From: Streptomyces sp. NBC_00433
Lineage (GTDB): Bacteria; Actinomycetota; Actinomycetes; Streptomycetales; Streptomycetaceae
DNA length: 64,000 bases
Assembly: GCA_036015235.1 (NCBI GenBank)
Contig: CP107926.1
Span: 5,041,501-5,105,500 of the forward strand
Reading direction: 5' to 3'
Both the position numbers and the translations under genes were made by a program. The number at the start of each line of letters is the position of its first letter. Position 1 is the stretch's first letter. Positions 1 through 9,094 of the stretch are shown piece after piece. The notes under the pieces were generated by a model. It saw nothing but the letters and a program-made list of their open reading frames with translations, was not told the origin of the DNA and ran no database searches.

Positions 1-515
1 GGGCGGAGCCAGCTCTGCAGTTTGGGGCGGGCGCCGAGGTGGTGGTGGAACTCGCCGTTGGAGGCGACGGCCATCTCGTGGGTGAGCAGGGCCTTGACCA
101 TGTCGTCCTGGTCGGGGTGGGCCTCGGTGTAGGCGCGGAGTTCGGCCTGGACGGCGTCCATGGCCTTGCCCAGGGCGCGCCACTGCTTCCACTGCTCGAC
201 GTACTCCCCGACGAGTCTGCGGACCTGGGGGTTGGCGATGTGGCCGGGCGCGGCGGTGAGGTCGTCGAGGGTGATGTCGAAGACCTTGCAGAAGCCGAGG
301 GCCTCGTCGAGGTTGACGCGGCGGCGTGGCTTGCCGCTTTCGATGCGCCAGACGGCGGATTGGTTGATCGGGTGGCCGGCCTCGGTCATGCGCTCAGCGA
401 GCGTGACGGTGCTCCATCCCCGGACCTCGCGCTCCATCTTGACGCGCTGGGCGACGTGGTCCTCCGGCAGAGGGCGTTCGGGTCCTGCGGCTCGGGATGC
501 TCCCTCCTCGGTCAT
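1..515 (-). CDS. XRE-family helix-turn-helix regulator, 3' part outside window
   Basis: The reverse frame opens at the ATG complementary to 513-515 and stays open to base 1, so the C-terminus is missing. Residues about 22-80 read as an XRE helix-turn-helix: TLAERMTEAGHPINQSAVWR followed by IESGKPRR and a helix ending FDITLDDL. The rest (VRRLVGEYVEQWKQWRALGK) looks helical. It is divergent from the helicase gene at 805, so it probably regulates the replication-mobilisation module. DNA-binding fold is clear; target is inferred. Confidence 0.8.
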   Translation of the reverse strand, partial: MTEEGASRAAGPERPLPEDHVAQRVKMEREVRGWSTVTLAERMTEAGHPINQSAVWRIESGKPRRRVNLDEALGFCKVFDITLDDLTAAPGHIANPQVRRLVGEYVEQWKQWRALGKAMDAVQAELRAYTEAHPDQDDMVKALLTHEMAVASNGEFHHHLGARPKLQSWLR

Positions 516-679
516 CGCGTCCTCCTCCTTCGGTTCGGGCCGTCGGGCGACGGCACGGGCGGGGCCTCAAGTAGTAAAGCCCATTCGGGAGCGAAATGCA
601 AGCTAGTCATACGGCAATGCTGCTGGTATGCTCGTGGGACCCCTGGGGACAGGGGCGAACACGAAGGAGAGAACGAAGA

Positions 680-710
680 AGCCCCCCGGCGCTACGAACG
701 CCGAGGGGCT
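680..710 (+). terminator. Leader hairpin upstream of the helicase gene
   Basis: AGCCCCCCGGCG (680-691) pairs with CGCCGAGGGGCT (699-710), with one mismatch and a 7-nt loop. It lies in the 289-bp divergent region 516-804, about 95 bp before the GTG at 805, so it could be an attenuator. There is no U-tract. A TATGCT hexamer at 624-629 could be a -10 box for rightward transcription. Confidence 0.45.
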
Positions 711-804
711 GAAGCAGAAACCTCAACAACCGCCCGTACCCACGAACGATCAAGACCGGCTGGCTGGGATTGCCGTCCCGCTGCCTGCCAGGTGAGGAGT
801 TTCC

Positions 805-2325
805 GTGAACCAGCGTACGGCCCCGGGGCCGGATACGCCATCGCGTCCGCCGACCGGCGCCCCGGCCGTGGACGAGCCGCCCAACGACCTGGTCGCCGAG
901 CAGGCGGTTCTCGGCGCGTGCATGTTCCGCCACCAGGCGGTGGACGAGGTTCGGGCGCTGCTGGTGCCGGAGGACTTCTACCGGCCCGCGCACGAGACGA
1001 TCTACCGGGCGATCCTTGCCCTGCGCGCCGAGGACGCTTCCACCGACCCGATCGTGCTCGCCGACTTCCTTCTGGGCCGGGGCGACCTGAACCGCATCGG
1101 CGGGGCTTCGTACCTGCACACGCTGGCCGGCGCACCGCCGACCGTCGCCAACGCCGCGCACTACGCCGAGATCGTCCGCCGCAAAGCAGATCTGCGCCGC
1201 CTGCGGGAGAACGGCATCCGCACCGTCCAGCGGGCCACCGAACCGGGCGCCGACCCTGACGCGATTCGCAGCGCCGCCGAGGCCGAGCTGCGCAACGAAC
1301 GCGACCGCGCCCTCGCCTCCGGCGGCGGCCGACTTTCCCGGTACCTGGTAGACGGCTGGCGCTTCGTCACCGAAACCGGCGCCGACACCGACCCGCTGTG
1401 GGGCACCCGTGAGCAGACCGCCTGGTCCTCCGGCGAGAGCCTGATGATCGTCGGACCACCCGGCGTCGGCAAGACGACCCTGGCCCACCAGGTGATCCTC
1501 GCCCGCCTCGGCCTGCACGACACCGTCCTGAACATGCCCGTCTCCCCCAGCGAGCGGGTGCTGTACCTGGCCATGGACCGCCCCAAGCAGATCGCGCACG
1601 CCATGGCCCGCCGCGTCGCGCCCGAGCACCAGCCGGTCCTGCGCGACCGGCTCGCCGTGTGGTAGGGACCGCTGCCCGCCACCCTCGACAAGGAACCCGA
1701 CCTCCTCGCCGACCTCGCCGCCGCCCACCAGGCCGACACCATCGTGATCGACAGCCTCAAGGACGCCGTGAGCACCCTGGTCGACGACGCCCTGGCCGTC
1801 GCCTTCCACAACGCCCGCATGCGCGCCCTGCGCAACGGCGTCGAGGTCATGGAGCTCCACCACCAGCGCAAGGCCACCGCCGACGCCCCTCGCGGCCAAC
1901 GCCCCACCCTCGACCGGGTCTACGGCTCCACGTGGATCAGCTCGGGCGCGGGTAGCGTGCTGTTCATCGCCGGGGAGGCGGGCGACCCAGCCGTCACCGT
2001 CCACCACCTCAAGACCCCGACCGGCGAGATCGGCCCCCTCCAGGTCATCCACGACCACGAGCGCGGCACCACCACGATCGAGCCCACCTTCGACCCGATC
2101 GCCATCCTCCGCGCTCATCCCGGCGGGCTCACCACCCGCGACCTCGCCGCGATCCTCAGCGGGCAGGCCAACCCGGACCGGTCGGCCGTGGAGAAGGCCA
2201 GGCGGCACCTGGAACGCCTCGTCAAGAGCGGTCACGCCAGGAAGACCGAAGGAGCGGCAGGCGGCACCGGGGGCGGCCAGCAGGCCCGCTACCAGGTCTC
2301 CAATCTGCACATCGCCGTCGGCTGA
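805..2325 (+). pseudogene. DnaB-like replicative helicase / RecA-fold ATPase with an internal TAG stop
   Basis: GTG 805 follows the RBS GTGAGGAG at 792-799. Residues about 25-130 match the DnaB N-terminal domain (LVAEQAVLGACMF, DFYRPAHETIYRAI). A Walker A motif, GPPGVGKTT, lies near residue 220. At 1663-1665 an in-frame TAG interrupts the gene after LAVW. The same frame then continues for 220 codons with RecA-fold sequence (ADTIVIDSLKDAV is the Walker B strand) and a winged-helix-like tail to 2325. The 286-codon product would keep Walker A but lose Walker B. A CAG to TAG change is the simplest origin, though suppression cannot be excluded. Replicative helicase of an integrative plasmid is the likely original role. 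Confidence 0.8.
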
Positions 2326-2349
2326 CCGCACGCCTTTCGAGGGGCCCGG

Positions 2350-2524
2350 ACCGTACACGGGGGCGTACACGCGGCCCTGCCCGGCCCATGCCGCACGAAG
2401 CGCTCCCAACCGTCCACGGCCGCCGCGAAACCGCAGGTCAGACGATCACGCGACCGTACACGGCGCACACGCGGCGAGGCGTACACGCGCGGACCCCCCT
2501 TTAGAAGGGGGTTCGCGTGTACGC
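2350..2524. repeat. GTACAC-core repeats and hairpin between helicase and spd gene
   Basis: This AT-poor gap carries two exact copies of ACCGTACACGG (2350-2360, 2453-2463), two of GCGTACACGC (2363-2372, 2479-2488) and one inverted copy, GCGTGTACGC (2515-2524). A short hairpin, ACCCCC...GGGGGT, spans 2493-2512. Repeated short words with one inverted copy, next to replication and mobilisation genes, resemble iterons, an oriT or regulator sites. Which of these it is cannot be told from sequence. Confidence 0.5.
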
Positions 2525-2579
2525 CCCCTCGACAGGCCCCCCGCGGTCGCCCCTGAAACCACGCATGGAGAACCCCCGC

Positions 2580-3286
2580 ATGACCAAGCACACCGCCGAG
2601 CGATACGCGCTCGTCGCCGCCGGAGCCGTCATCGTCGCCCTCACCGTCGGCGGATTCTGGCTTTCGTACGCCCACCTCGCCGAGGTCGCCGGGCAACACG
2701 GGCTGAGGAACTCACCCATCCGCCAATGGATCTGGCCCGCAACGCTGGACGCGTTCATCGTCGCGGGCGAGCTGCTGATGCTCCGCGCGGGCCTGCGCAA
2801 GGAACCCGACTGGTGGGCCATCGCCCTGACAGCGACCGGGTCGGTCGGATCCATCGCGCTCAACGTGGCGGCGTCAGCGGAACGGGAAGCACTTCCGCAG
2901 CCCCCGTCCTCGACTACGTGGTCGCCGCCGTCCCCCCGACGGCCGCGCTCCTAGCCTTCGGCGTCCTGATGCGGCAGATCCACCAACTCGTGGCCGAGCC
3001 CACCACTGCCACAACGCCCGTAACCGCACAGGCGACGGAACCACCGCACGCAGAAACGCCCTCCGCAGACCCCAAGCCCTCGCCGCGCGGAGGCCGCCCG
3101 GCGGACGCCCCGCTCGACGAACTCGTCGAGATCGGCCGGGTAGCGATCGCAGAGCACGGACGGCCCTCCCGAGCCGTCGTCCACCAAGCCATACGCGACA
3201 AGGGCCTCAAGGTCGGCGGCCAGCGGCTGACCCAGGCGATGAGCGTCCTGCGGGCGGAACTCGGCACGGATCGGGGCGATGACTGA
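2580..3286 (+). pseudogene. DUF2637 / SpdB-like plasmid-spread membrane protein, frameshifted
   Basis: ATG 2580 is preceded by GGAG at 2566. The first frame encodes transmembrane segments typical of DUF2637 proteins (YALVAAGAVIVALTVGGFW, then IRQWIWPATLDAFIVAGELL and IALTATGSVGSIALNVA). After NVA at about 2868 the frame is lost and would end at 2954. The family sequence resumes in another frame (DYVVAAVPPTAALLAFG, then a soluble tail with GRPSRAVVHQAI) and ends at TGA 3284-3286. One missing base at 2868-2870 accounts for the switch. The family sits in Streptomyces plasmid and ICE transfer modules. The stop overlaps the start of the MobC gene. Confidence 0.8.
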
Positions 3287-4172
3287 CCGCCCCGGTGACC
3301 GGAACGGAGCCCGGGGTGGTCGGAACGGTTCCGACCACCTGCCCGCCCGTTGCTTCCGTGCATGGGCGGCGCCGACGCCATCCGGTCGACCGCTCGGCAC
3401 GACCGCGCCCAGCCGTACGCCCGCACGCGGAGTGATACGACCACCCGCCCCCCATTTCGGAGCATCAGCCGTGACCCACATCCCCTATACCGAAGAACCC
3501 GCAGCCGACGTGCCCGTTGAGCAGGTGAAGTCCCGTACGGTTCAGAACCTGTGGAGGCTGGCCTTCGGGAAGACGGCCCCTGGCGGAGCCAGTAGTACCC
3601 CGAGTCCGACTCGCGGCCGGATCGGGGGGATCTCCGCCCCAGGGGTGGCGGAGACGGCTCGGCGCGAGGGCGCGCCGAGCCGGGAAGCCGGGGCCGGCCC
3701 CGACCCGGACACGCTCCACACTGCCCAGCGAGCCGTCCTCGACCGCGTGTCCGTTACACCCGCCCCGCAGAGCGCGCAGCCCGCCATTCGCCGCTTCAAC
3801 GGCAACAAACGCGTCGTACGCGTCGGCCCTCTGCGCTTCACCCCCGACGAGCACATCCGCCTCCGCGAAGCCGCCGCGGAGCACGGCTACAAGGGCGAAT
3901 CAGGCTTTGCCGCCGACATCGTCCTCGCCTTCGTCGCGGGCCGCTTCACCGCCAATCTCCCCCTGTCCGAGGACCGACGCCGTACGCACATGTTCCGCGC
4001 CCAGGTCCTGCGCGCCCTCAGCCGTATCGGCAACAACGTCAACCAGATCGCCCGCGCCCTGAACAGCGACTACACCACGCCCGACATCCGCGAACGCCTC
4101 GATGAACTGCACCACCTGCTGAGCACGGTCGCGGAAGCCCTGCGCGAGCCCGCCGACCGGGCGGAGGTCTGA
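3279..4172 (+). CDS. MobC-like plasmid mobilisation (relaxosome) protein
   Basis: The C-terminal third carries the MobC signature: RVGPLRFTPDEHIRLREAAA, a central ribbon-helix-helix-like region, and ALSRIGNNVNQIARALNSD followed by a helix. MobC proteins help the relaxase nick at oriT. The 3279 ATG overlaps the spd stop (ATG 3279, TGA 3284-3286), suggesting coupling, but residues 1-90 are low-complexity and arginine/proline-rich. A later start such as GTG 3470 is possible. It ends 5 bp before the relaxase GTG, so the two are co-translated. Confidence 0.75.
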   Translation: MTDRPGDRNGARGGRNGSDHLPARCFRAWAAPTPSGRPLGTTAPSRTPARGVIRPPAPHFGASAVTHIPYTEEPAADVPVEQVKSRTVQNLWRLAFGKTAPGGASSTPSPTRGRIGGISAPGVAETARREGAPSREAGAGPDPDTLHTAQRAVLDRVSVTPAPQSAQPAIRRFNGNKRVVRVGPLRFTPDEHIRLREAAAEHGYKGESGFAADIVLAFVAGRFTANLPLSEDRRRTHMFRAQVLRALSRIGNNVNQIARALNSDYTTPDIRERLDELHHLLSTVAEALREPADRAEV

Positions 4173-4177
4173 CGCTC

Positions 4178-5617
4178 GTGATCGCCGCCATCAAGCCGTC
4201 CGGCTCCAACACCCGTGGCCTGCTCGCGTACCTCTACGGCCCCGGCCGCCACGACGAACACCTTGACCCGCACATCGTGGCCGGCTTCGCCATGCTCGGC
4301 ATGCCCGACCCCGGCCGCCAAGAGGACGCCACCCTGACCGCCCTGGCCCGCCACCTCGACGCGCCCGTCGCTCTCCGCAACAGCGAGTTCGGCAAGCGCG
4401 TCACAGACCACGTCTGGCACTGCCCAGTCCGGACCGCCCCCGAGGATCGCTTCCTCTCGGACGCCGAGTGGGGCGAGATCGCCCAGCGCATCGTCAGCGC
4501 AGCTGGCATCGCCCCGGAGGGCGACGACCTGGCTTGCCGCTGGATCGCGGTGCGCCACGCGGATGACCACATCCACATCCTCGCCACCACCGTCCGCGAA
4601 GACGGCCGCCGCCCCAAACTCCACGACAGCGGCATCCGCGTCGGCAACGAATGCCGCGAGATCGAGAAGGACTACGGCCTGCGCCGGCTGAACAAGGGCG
4701 ACCGCACCGCCACCCGCGCCCCCTCCCAGGCCGAGATGCACAAGGCCGCCCGCCTCGGCTGGGAACAGACCAGCCGCGCCTGGCTCCAGGACCGCATCCG
4801 CGCCGCCATCCCCCACGCCACCACCGCCGAAGAACTTCTCGCCTACCTCGAAGCCGACGGCGTCATGGTCAAACCGCGCCGCGGCCCGTCCGGCGACCTC
4901 CTCGGCTACTCCGTCGGCCGCCCCAGCGACCTCAACAAGGACGGCGAGCAGATCTACCACCCCGGCGGGAAGATCGCCCCCGACCTCACCCTGCCCAAGC
5001 TGAAAGCCCGCCTGGAAGCCAGCACACCCGAGGAATACCCCACCGCCCGCCGCAACCAGCCCAGCACCCCCTGGCACCGAGCCACCGAAGCCCTCGACAC
5101 CTTCAGCTACGAGACCAGCAGCACCGGCGACAGCGCTGACACTCGCGGCCAGGCACAGATCGCCGCCCTCGGCGAACTCATCGAAGCCACCGCCCAGGCC
5201 GCCCCCGCAGAACTTCGCGCCGAACTCCGAACGGCAGCGCGGGCCTTCGCCCACGCCCAGCGGTCCCGGATCCGCGCTGAACACGACACCGCCACCGGAC
5301 TGCGAGCCGCTGCACGGGACCTCGTCAACGCAAGCACCGGCAAGGACGGCAGCCCTCTCGCGGTCCTGCTCTCAGCCCTCATCTGGTCCGCCATCCTCGC
5401 CGAACGCTGGCACACCGCCCGAAGCCACGCCCAACAGGCCGCCGCCGCCCACCAGTCCGTCCAGCACCTCCAAGCCGCCTACGACCAGGCAGCCGCACCC
5501 CAACTCGCAGCCCTCGCCCGACGCCAGCCCAACCCCGACACCCGCGCCACCCTCGCCAACGACCTACGCGCCGCCGTCCCCGACCACGCCGCCCGCATCC
5601 TCGCTGACCCCGACTGA
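4178..5617 (+). CDS. MobA/VirD2-type relaxase, probably C-terminally truncated
   Basis: GTG 4178 starts 5 bp after mobC. The N-terminus (MIAAIKPSGSNTRGLLAYLY) and the histidine triad in WIAVRHADDHIHILATTV (residues about 124-141) are those of a mobilisation relaxase that nicks oriT and stays bound to the 5' end. The C-terminal half is alanine-rich and helical. The frame ends DPD-TGA at 5615-5617. Beyond the TGA the same frame keeps coding-like sequence (PVLATVLADAEAGGHQPAHL, LLKEAAEQRELHAARQAARV) to a TAG at 5897-5899. A TGG to TGA change would explain this. The catalytic domain is intact, so the truncated protein could still nick DNA. Confidence 0.85.
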   Translation: MIAAIKPSGSNTRGLLAYLYGPGRHDEHLDPHIVAGFAMLGMPDPGRQEDATLTALARHLDAPVALRNSEFGKRVTDHVWHCPVRTAPEDRFLSDAEWGEIAQRIVSAAGIAPEGDDLACRWIAVRHADDHIHILATTVREDGRRPKLHDSGIRVGNECREIEKDYGLRRLNKGDRTATRAPSQAEMHKAARLGWEQTSRAWLQDRIRAAIPHATTAEELLAYLEADGVMVKPRRGPSGDLLGYSVGRPSDLNKDGEQIYHPGGKIAPDLTLPKLKARLEASTPEEYPTARRNQPSTPWHRATEALDTFSYETSSTGDSADTRGQAQIAALGELIEATAQAAPAELRAELRTAARAFAHAQRSRIRAEHDTATGLRAAARDLVNASTGKDGSPLAVLLSALIWSAILAERWHTARSHAQQAAAAHQSVQHLQAAYDQAAAPQLAALARRQPNPDTRATLANDLRAAVPDHAARILADPD

Positions 5618-6093
5618 CCCGTCCTCGCCACCGTCCTCGCCGACGCAGAAGCCGGCGGCCACCAGCCAGCCCACCTCCTGAAAGAAGCCGCCGAGCAACG
5701 CGAACTCCACGCCGCCCGCCAAGCCGCCCGCGTCTTGCTCACCCGTATTCAACACACCGCCCGCAATCCGGCCCCGAACCCGCGAGCGGAAGCGGCTCTC
5801 ATGCGATCTACTCTTCGCTCGACCACGTCGCAGCGCATCAATGAACCGTCGCTGCCTCGCCCCATGCCACCGAACGATCACCAGCGTCGCTACCGGTAGC
5901 GAGCGAAGGGCGCAAAGACGCTGGAAGCGTGGGAATCCCCCTGGCCTGCGCATCGTGCCCAACCCAACCGAGTGGAGAAGGCACGACAGGCTGCCGTATG
6001 GCTCTGGCACCTGGTTGCGTCCTTGGAAGTGGTGTAGCGGGTTGGACCTGATCCGGGGGTTTGTCCCGGCGTCCGGGTTGGTGCCCGCATAGA

Positions 6094-7418
6094 GCGACGG
6101 CCACCGGCTGATCTTCGAAGTGTCTAAGCCTCGAAGGAGATCAGCACGATGACCGCACATGACAGTCTGCCCCTGCACGCCCTGACCGAGGAGAACTTGG
6201 CCTCGGCGAGTCCTGACCTGCTGCGCGCGATGATCAAGACGTTCGCCGACGCGCTGATGTCGGCGGAGGCCGACGCGCTCTGCAACGCCGAGTACGGGCA
6301 GGCCAGCGACGAGCGCGTCAACCACCGCAACGGTTATCGCCCGCGGGAGTGGGACACCCGCGCCGGCACCGTCGAACTCGCGATCCCCAAGCTGCGGCAA
6401 GGCAGCTACTTCCCGCACTGGCTGCTGGAACGGCGCCGCAGGGCCGAACAAGCCCTCATCTCCGTGGTCGCCACCGCCTACCTCCTCGGCGTCTCAACCC
6501 GCCGTGTCGAGAAACTCGCCCAGTCCCTCGGCGTCACCCAGCTGTCGAAATCCCAGGTCAGCGCCATGTCCAAGCACCTGGACGAGCAAGTCACCGCGTT
6601 CCGCAACCGGCCCCTGGACGCAGGCCCGTACGCCTTCGTCTGGGTCGACGCCCTCACCCAGAAGGTCCGCGAGCAGGGCCGGACCGTCAACGTCCACGCC
6701 CTCGTCGCGGTCGGAGTCAACGCCGACGGGCACCGCGAGATCCTCGGCATCGACGTCGCCACCGCAGAAGACGGCGCCGGCTGGCTGGCGTTCCTGCGCT
6801 CGCTGACCGCCCGCGGCCTGAGCGGAGTCCAGCTCGTCGTCTCCGACGCCCACACCGGCCTGGTCAATGCGATCGGGGCGGTCCTGCCCGGCGCGTCCTG
6901 GCAGCGCTGCCGCACCCACTACGCCCGCAACCTGCTCTCCCAAGTGCCGAAATCCGCCCAGCCCTGGGTGGCCACCCTGCTGCGGACGGTCTTCGAACAA
7001 CCCGACACCGATGCGGTGAAAGCCCAGATGACGCACGTGCTGAACGCCTTGGAGGCGAAGTTCCCCAAGGCCGCCGCACACCTGGACACCGCCCAGCATG
7101 ACCTGCTGGCCTTCACCGCCTTCCCCCGCGAGATCTGGCGGCAGATCTGGTCGAACAACCCGCAGGAGCGCCTGAACAAGGAGATCCGCCGCCGCACCGA
7201 CGTCGTCGGGATCTTCCCCGACCGCACCGCACTCATCCGCCTGGTCGGCGCAGTCCTGGCCGAGCAGAACGACGAATGGACCGAAGCCCGCCGCTACATG
7301 GGGCTCGACCTGCTCGCCAAAGCCCGCCTCCACTCGATCGGGTCAGAAACCGACGAGACCGCCCTGCCCACCGAACTCACCGCATAGCCTCAAAACAAGA
7401 TCGCCGAGTGGCCGTCGA
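6094..7418 (+). mobile_element. IS256-family insertion sequence
   Basis: Imperfect 22-bp terminal inverted repeats flank the transposase. The left end, 6094-6115, reads GCGACGGCCAC then CGGCTGATCTT. The right end is 7397-7418, and 17 of 22 positions match when reversed. No 8-9 bp target duplication was found, so the element is old or its ends are slightly misplaced. It lies about 200 bp past the end of the readable relaxase frame. Confidence 0.75.
6149..7387 (+). CDS. IS256 (Mutator) family transposase
   Basis: The 412-residue length is normal for the family. The N-terminus has the CNAEYGQ...RNGYRPREWDT block typical of IS256. The DDE triad is visible as WVDALTQKVRE, VVSDAHTGLVNAI and the glutamate in NNPQERLNKEIRRR. 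The SWQRCRTHYARNLL motif is diagnostic. It cuts and pastes the element. ATG 6149 has GAAGGAG 12 bases upstream, within the element. The frame is complete, so the element may be active. Confidence 0.95.
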   Translation: MTAHDSLPLHALTEENLASASPDLLRAMIKTFADALMSAEADALCNAEYGQASDERVNHRNGYRPREWDTRAGTVELAIPKLRQGSYFPHWLLERRRRAEQALISVVATAYLLGVSTRRVEKLAQSLGVTQLSKSQVSAMSKHLDEQVTAFRNRPLDAGPYAFVWVDALTQKVREQGRTVNVHALVAVGVNADGHREILGIDVATAEDGAGWLAFLRSLTARGLSGVQLVVSDAHTGLVNAIGAVLPGASWQRCRTHYARNLLSQVPKSAQPWVATLLRTVFEQPDTDAVKAQMTHVLNALEAKFPKAAAHLDTAQHDLLAFTAFPREIWRQIWSNNPQERLNKEIRRRTDVVGIFPDRTALIRLVGAVLAEQNDEWTEARRYMGLDLLAKARLHSIGSETDETALPTELTA

Positions 7419-7678
7419 TACACCACTCCAGCGGACGTGACCTGGCACCTCTGCTGTGCAGCCCAAGCCAACGTGGCGCCTGCCCGGTTGATGGGGATCT
7501 CTGAAATCGGCCAGGGCCGCTCGTCGCCTCACTCGGTCCGACGTTCAACGGGGTGAAGAACTTCAGCGAGCACCCTCGCGTGTCTCTGGCCGAGGCACCA
7601 GGTCGTGGATTGAGGGAGGCGTGTCGGGCTGCCAGGGGGACCACTGGGGCCCATTCAGCAGTCGTCTACGCTCTCGCC

Positions 7679-8611
7679 ATGCAGCGCAGCGATGTCACGA
7701 GGGACGACGGCACGTGGATGGGCCTGTCCCTGGACGTACAGGACCGCCACCAGCCGGGGCTGTGCGTGCTCAGTGCCGGGCCGCAACTGCAGGTCTCCCA
7801 GCTGTCGCGGTCTGTATTGCTCGCCGTTGTCGACGAGCAACTCCAGGGCGTGGACTTCTGGCGCACCGATGAGTACCGCTCCTTCGTTCCGCCGTTGCGC
7901 GCCGATGCCGGGCGTGCCCTGGCTGGCAGCCCGGAACGCTGGGCTCACCGCTTTGCTCAGTACCTCGTCGACTCGCCGGACAGCCCTCTGCATGAGGGCC
8001 GGTGGCTGCTCTCGTGCGACAGTCCGCTCCGGCGTTGGCGCCACGCCGAGACCTCACATGCCGATTACTGGAGCTCGATGCTCGTCGAAGGGCATCCGGA
8101 CGGATACATCGACTGGTTCCTCCATTCTCATTCGTGGGAGGTCCTTCCGCTGCGGCCAATGCCCAATGCTGACGACAGCCGGGTCAAGGCGTACCGCAAG
8201 CAGGCCCGTGAAGGGACGGTCCCACCTGTCCTGTTGTGGTGGATAAGTGGCCTTGACTGCCATCTGATCCTGGACGGTCACGCGCGGCTCGCCGCAGCGA
8301 TCGCCGAATCCGTCGAGCCTCCGCTGCTGCAGTTGCACCGTACGGTGCCGCGCGATGACCTGACCGCACGCATCAATGAGGCCACGGGCTTCTACGAGGA
8401 CGAACTGGCACGCTTCGCCGAACTCCGCACTGTTCATGGCCCCACCGTTCCAGACGGTGCCGCCGCCGCCGGCCCACAGCTCGTCCGCCTCCTTCACGAC
8501 CTGAACACCGCGGAACAGCCGACCTGGGCATGGCCCCTGCCTGGGGGAGAGGACCAGTGGCGTCGTATCGCACGCGAGGTGACAGCCGGCCATGACTGGC
8601 CCCATATCTGA
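7679..8611 (+). CDS. Hypothetical protein with ParB-like ILDGHARL motif
   Basis: I do not recognise the family. ATG 7679 begins MQRSDVTRDDGTWMGLSLDV; the frame stays open upstream but that part is not coding-like. The protein is soluble, about 310 residues. Near residue 200, WISGLDCHLILDGHARLAAA resembles the ParB/sulfiredoxin-type nucleotide-binding loop. It follows IS256 and precedes valS by 480 bp, so it is probably monocistronic. Confidence 0.6.
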   Translation: MQRSDVTRDDGTWMGLSLDVQDRHQPGLCVLSAGPQLQVSQLSRSVLLAVVDEQLQGVDFWRTDEYRSFVPPLRADAGRALAGSPERWAHRFAQYLVDSPDSPLHEGRWLLSCDSPLRRWRHAETSHADYWSSMLVEGHPDGYIDWFLHSHSWEVLPLRPMPNADDSRVKAYRKQAREGTVPPVLLWWISGLDCHLILDGHARLAAAIAESVEPPLLQLHRTVPRDDLTARINEATGFYEDELARFAELRTVHGPTVPDGAAAAGPQLVRLLHDLNTAEQPTWAWPLPGGEDQWRRIAREVTAGHDWPHI

Positions 8612-9094
8612 GCCCTGCTGAAAGTCGCCCACTGACCGCCGCACCTCCAAGAGCACGCGCACCGCGGTGAAGGACCACCACCTCCGAGGTGCGAGCTCTC
8701 ACGCTTACGCAGACTCTGGCGCAAGCCGCTGCCAGTAGGCGGTCCACAGCCGAGGGCCCCTGCCCCGATCGCCGAATGGCTATCAGGCAATGTGGGGAGA
8801 TCCACTGAGCAGGTCTGGGGTCGGCGCCGAGCAAGAGGTGGCCGATTTCAAAGAGCACCATCACGGTCTGGGTTTTACGGCTGTATGGCCCCGAGCCCAC
8901 TCGACGTACGTCCCCTGGTGACTTGCGGATTTGCGATCGCACCAGACCGGAGAGATAAGCTGGAACCGGCCGCACGAGAGTGTTTTCGGTCACACGTAAA
9001 GTGCCTTCGTGCGGCCACTTCTCTGTCCCGGCCATGCCACGCCCGCGCGCATAGCCCGGTGGGCCCGGGGCGGCTCGGCCGTAGAATGGCCGTC
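8612..9094 (+). promoter_or_regulatory. Untranslated region upstream of valS
   Basis: No gene is recognised in this 483-bp gap; the frame open from 8792 into valS is not coding-like here. GGCCGCACGA (8968-8977) is inverted at 9007-9016 (TCGTGCGGCC) and could form a leader stem with a 29-nt loop. TAGAAT at 9082-9087 is a good -10 hexamer 7 bp before GTG 9095, which would give a leaderless valS mRNA. The two ideas imply different promoters. Confidence 0.35.

Noticed and set aside
39..1259. Long forward open frame of 406 codons across the left end
   Set aside because: It runs antisense to the XRE gene and then out of frame through the helicase gene; the translation is low-complexity and matches no family.
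607..2409. 600-codon reverse frame over the helicase gene
   Set aside because: It is the antisense shadow of a high-GC gene with clear DnaB-like motifs on the forward strand.
6085..7427. Target-site duplication at the IS256 ends
   Set aside because: Flanking 8-9 bp on the two sides do not match in any alignment tried.
8931..8961. TTGCGA/TAAGCT promoter upstream of valS
   Set aside because: The spacing of 19 bp is long and other hexamers fit as well; the TAGAAT next to GTG 9095 is a better candidate.
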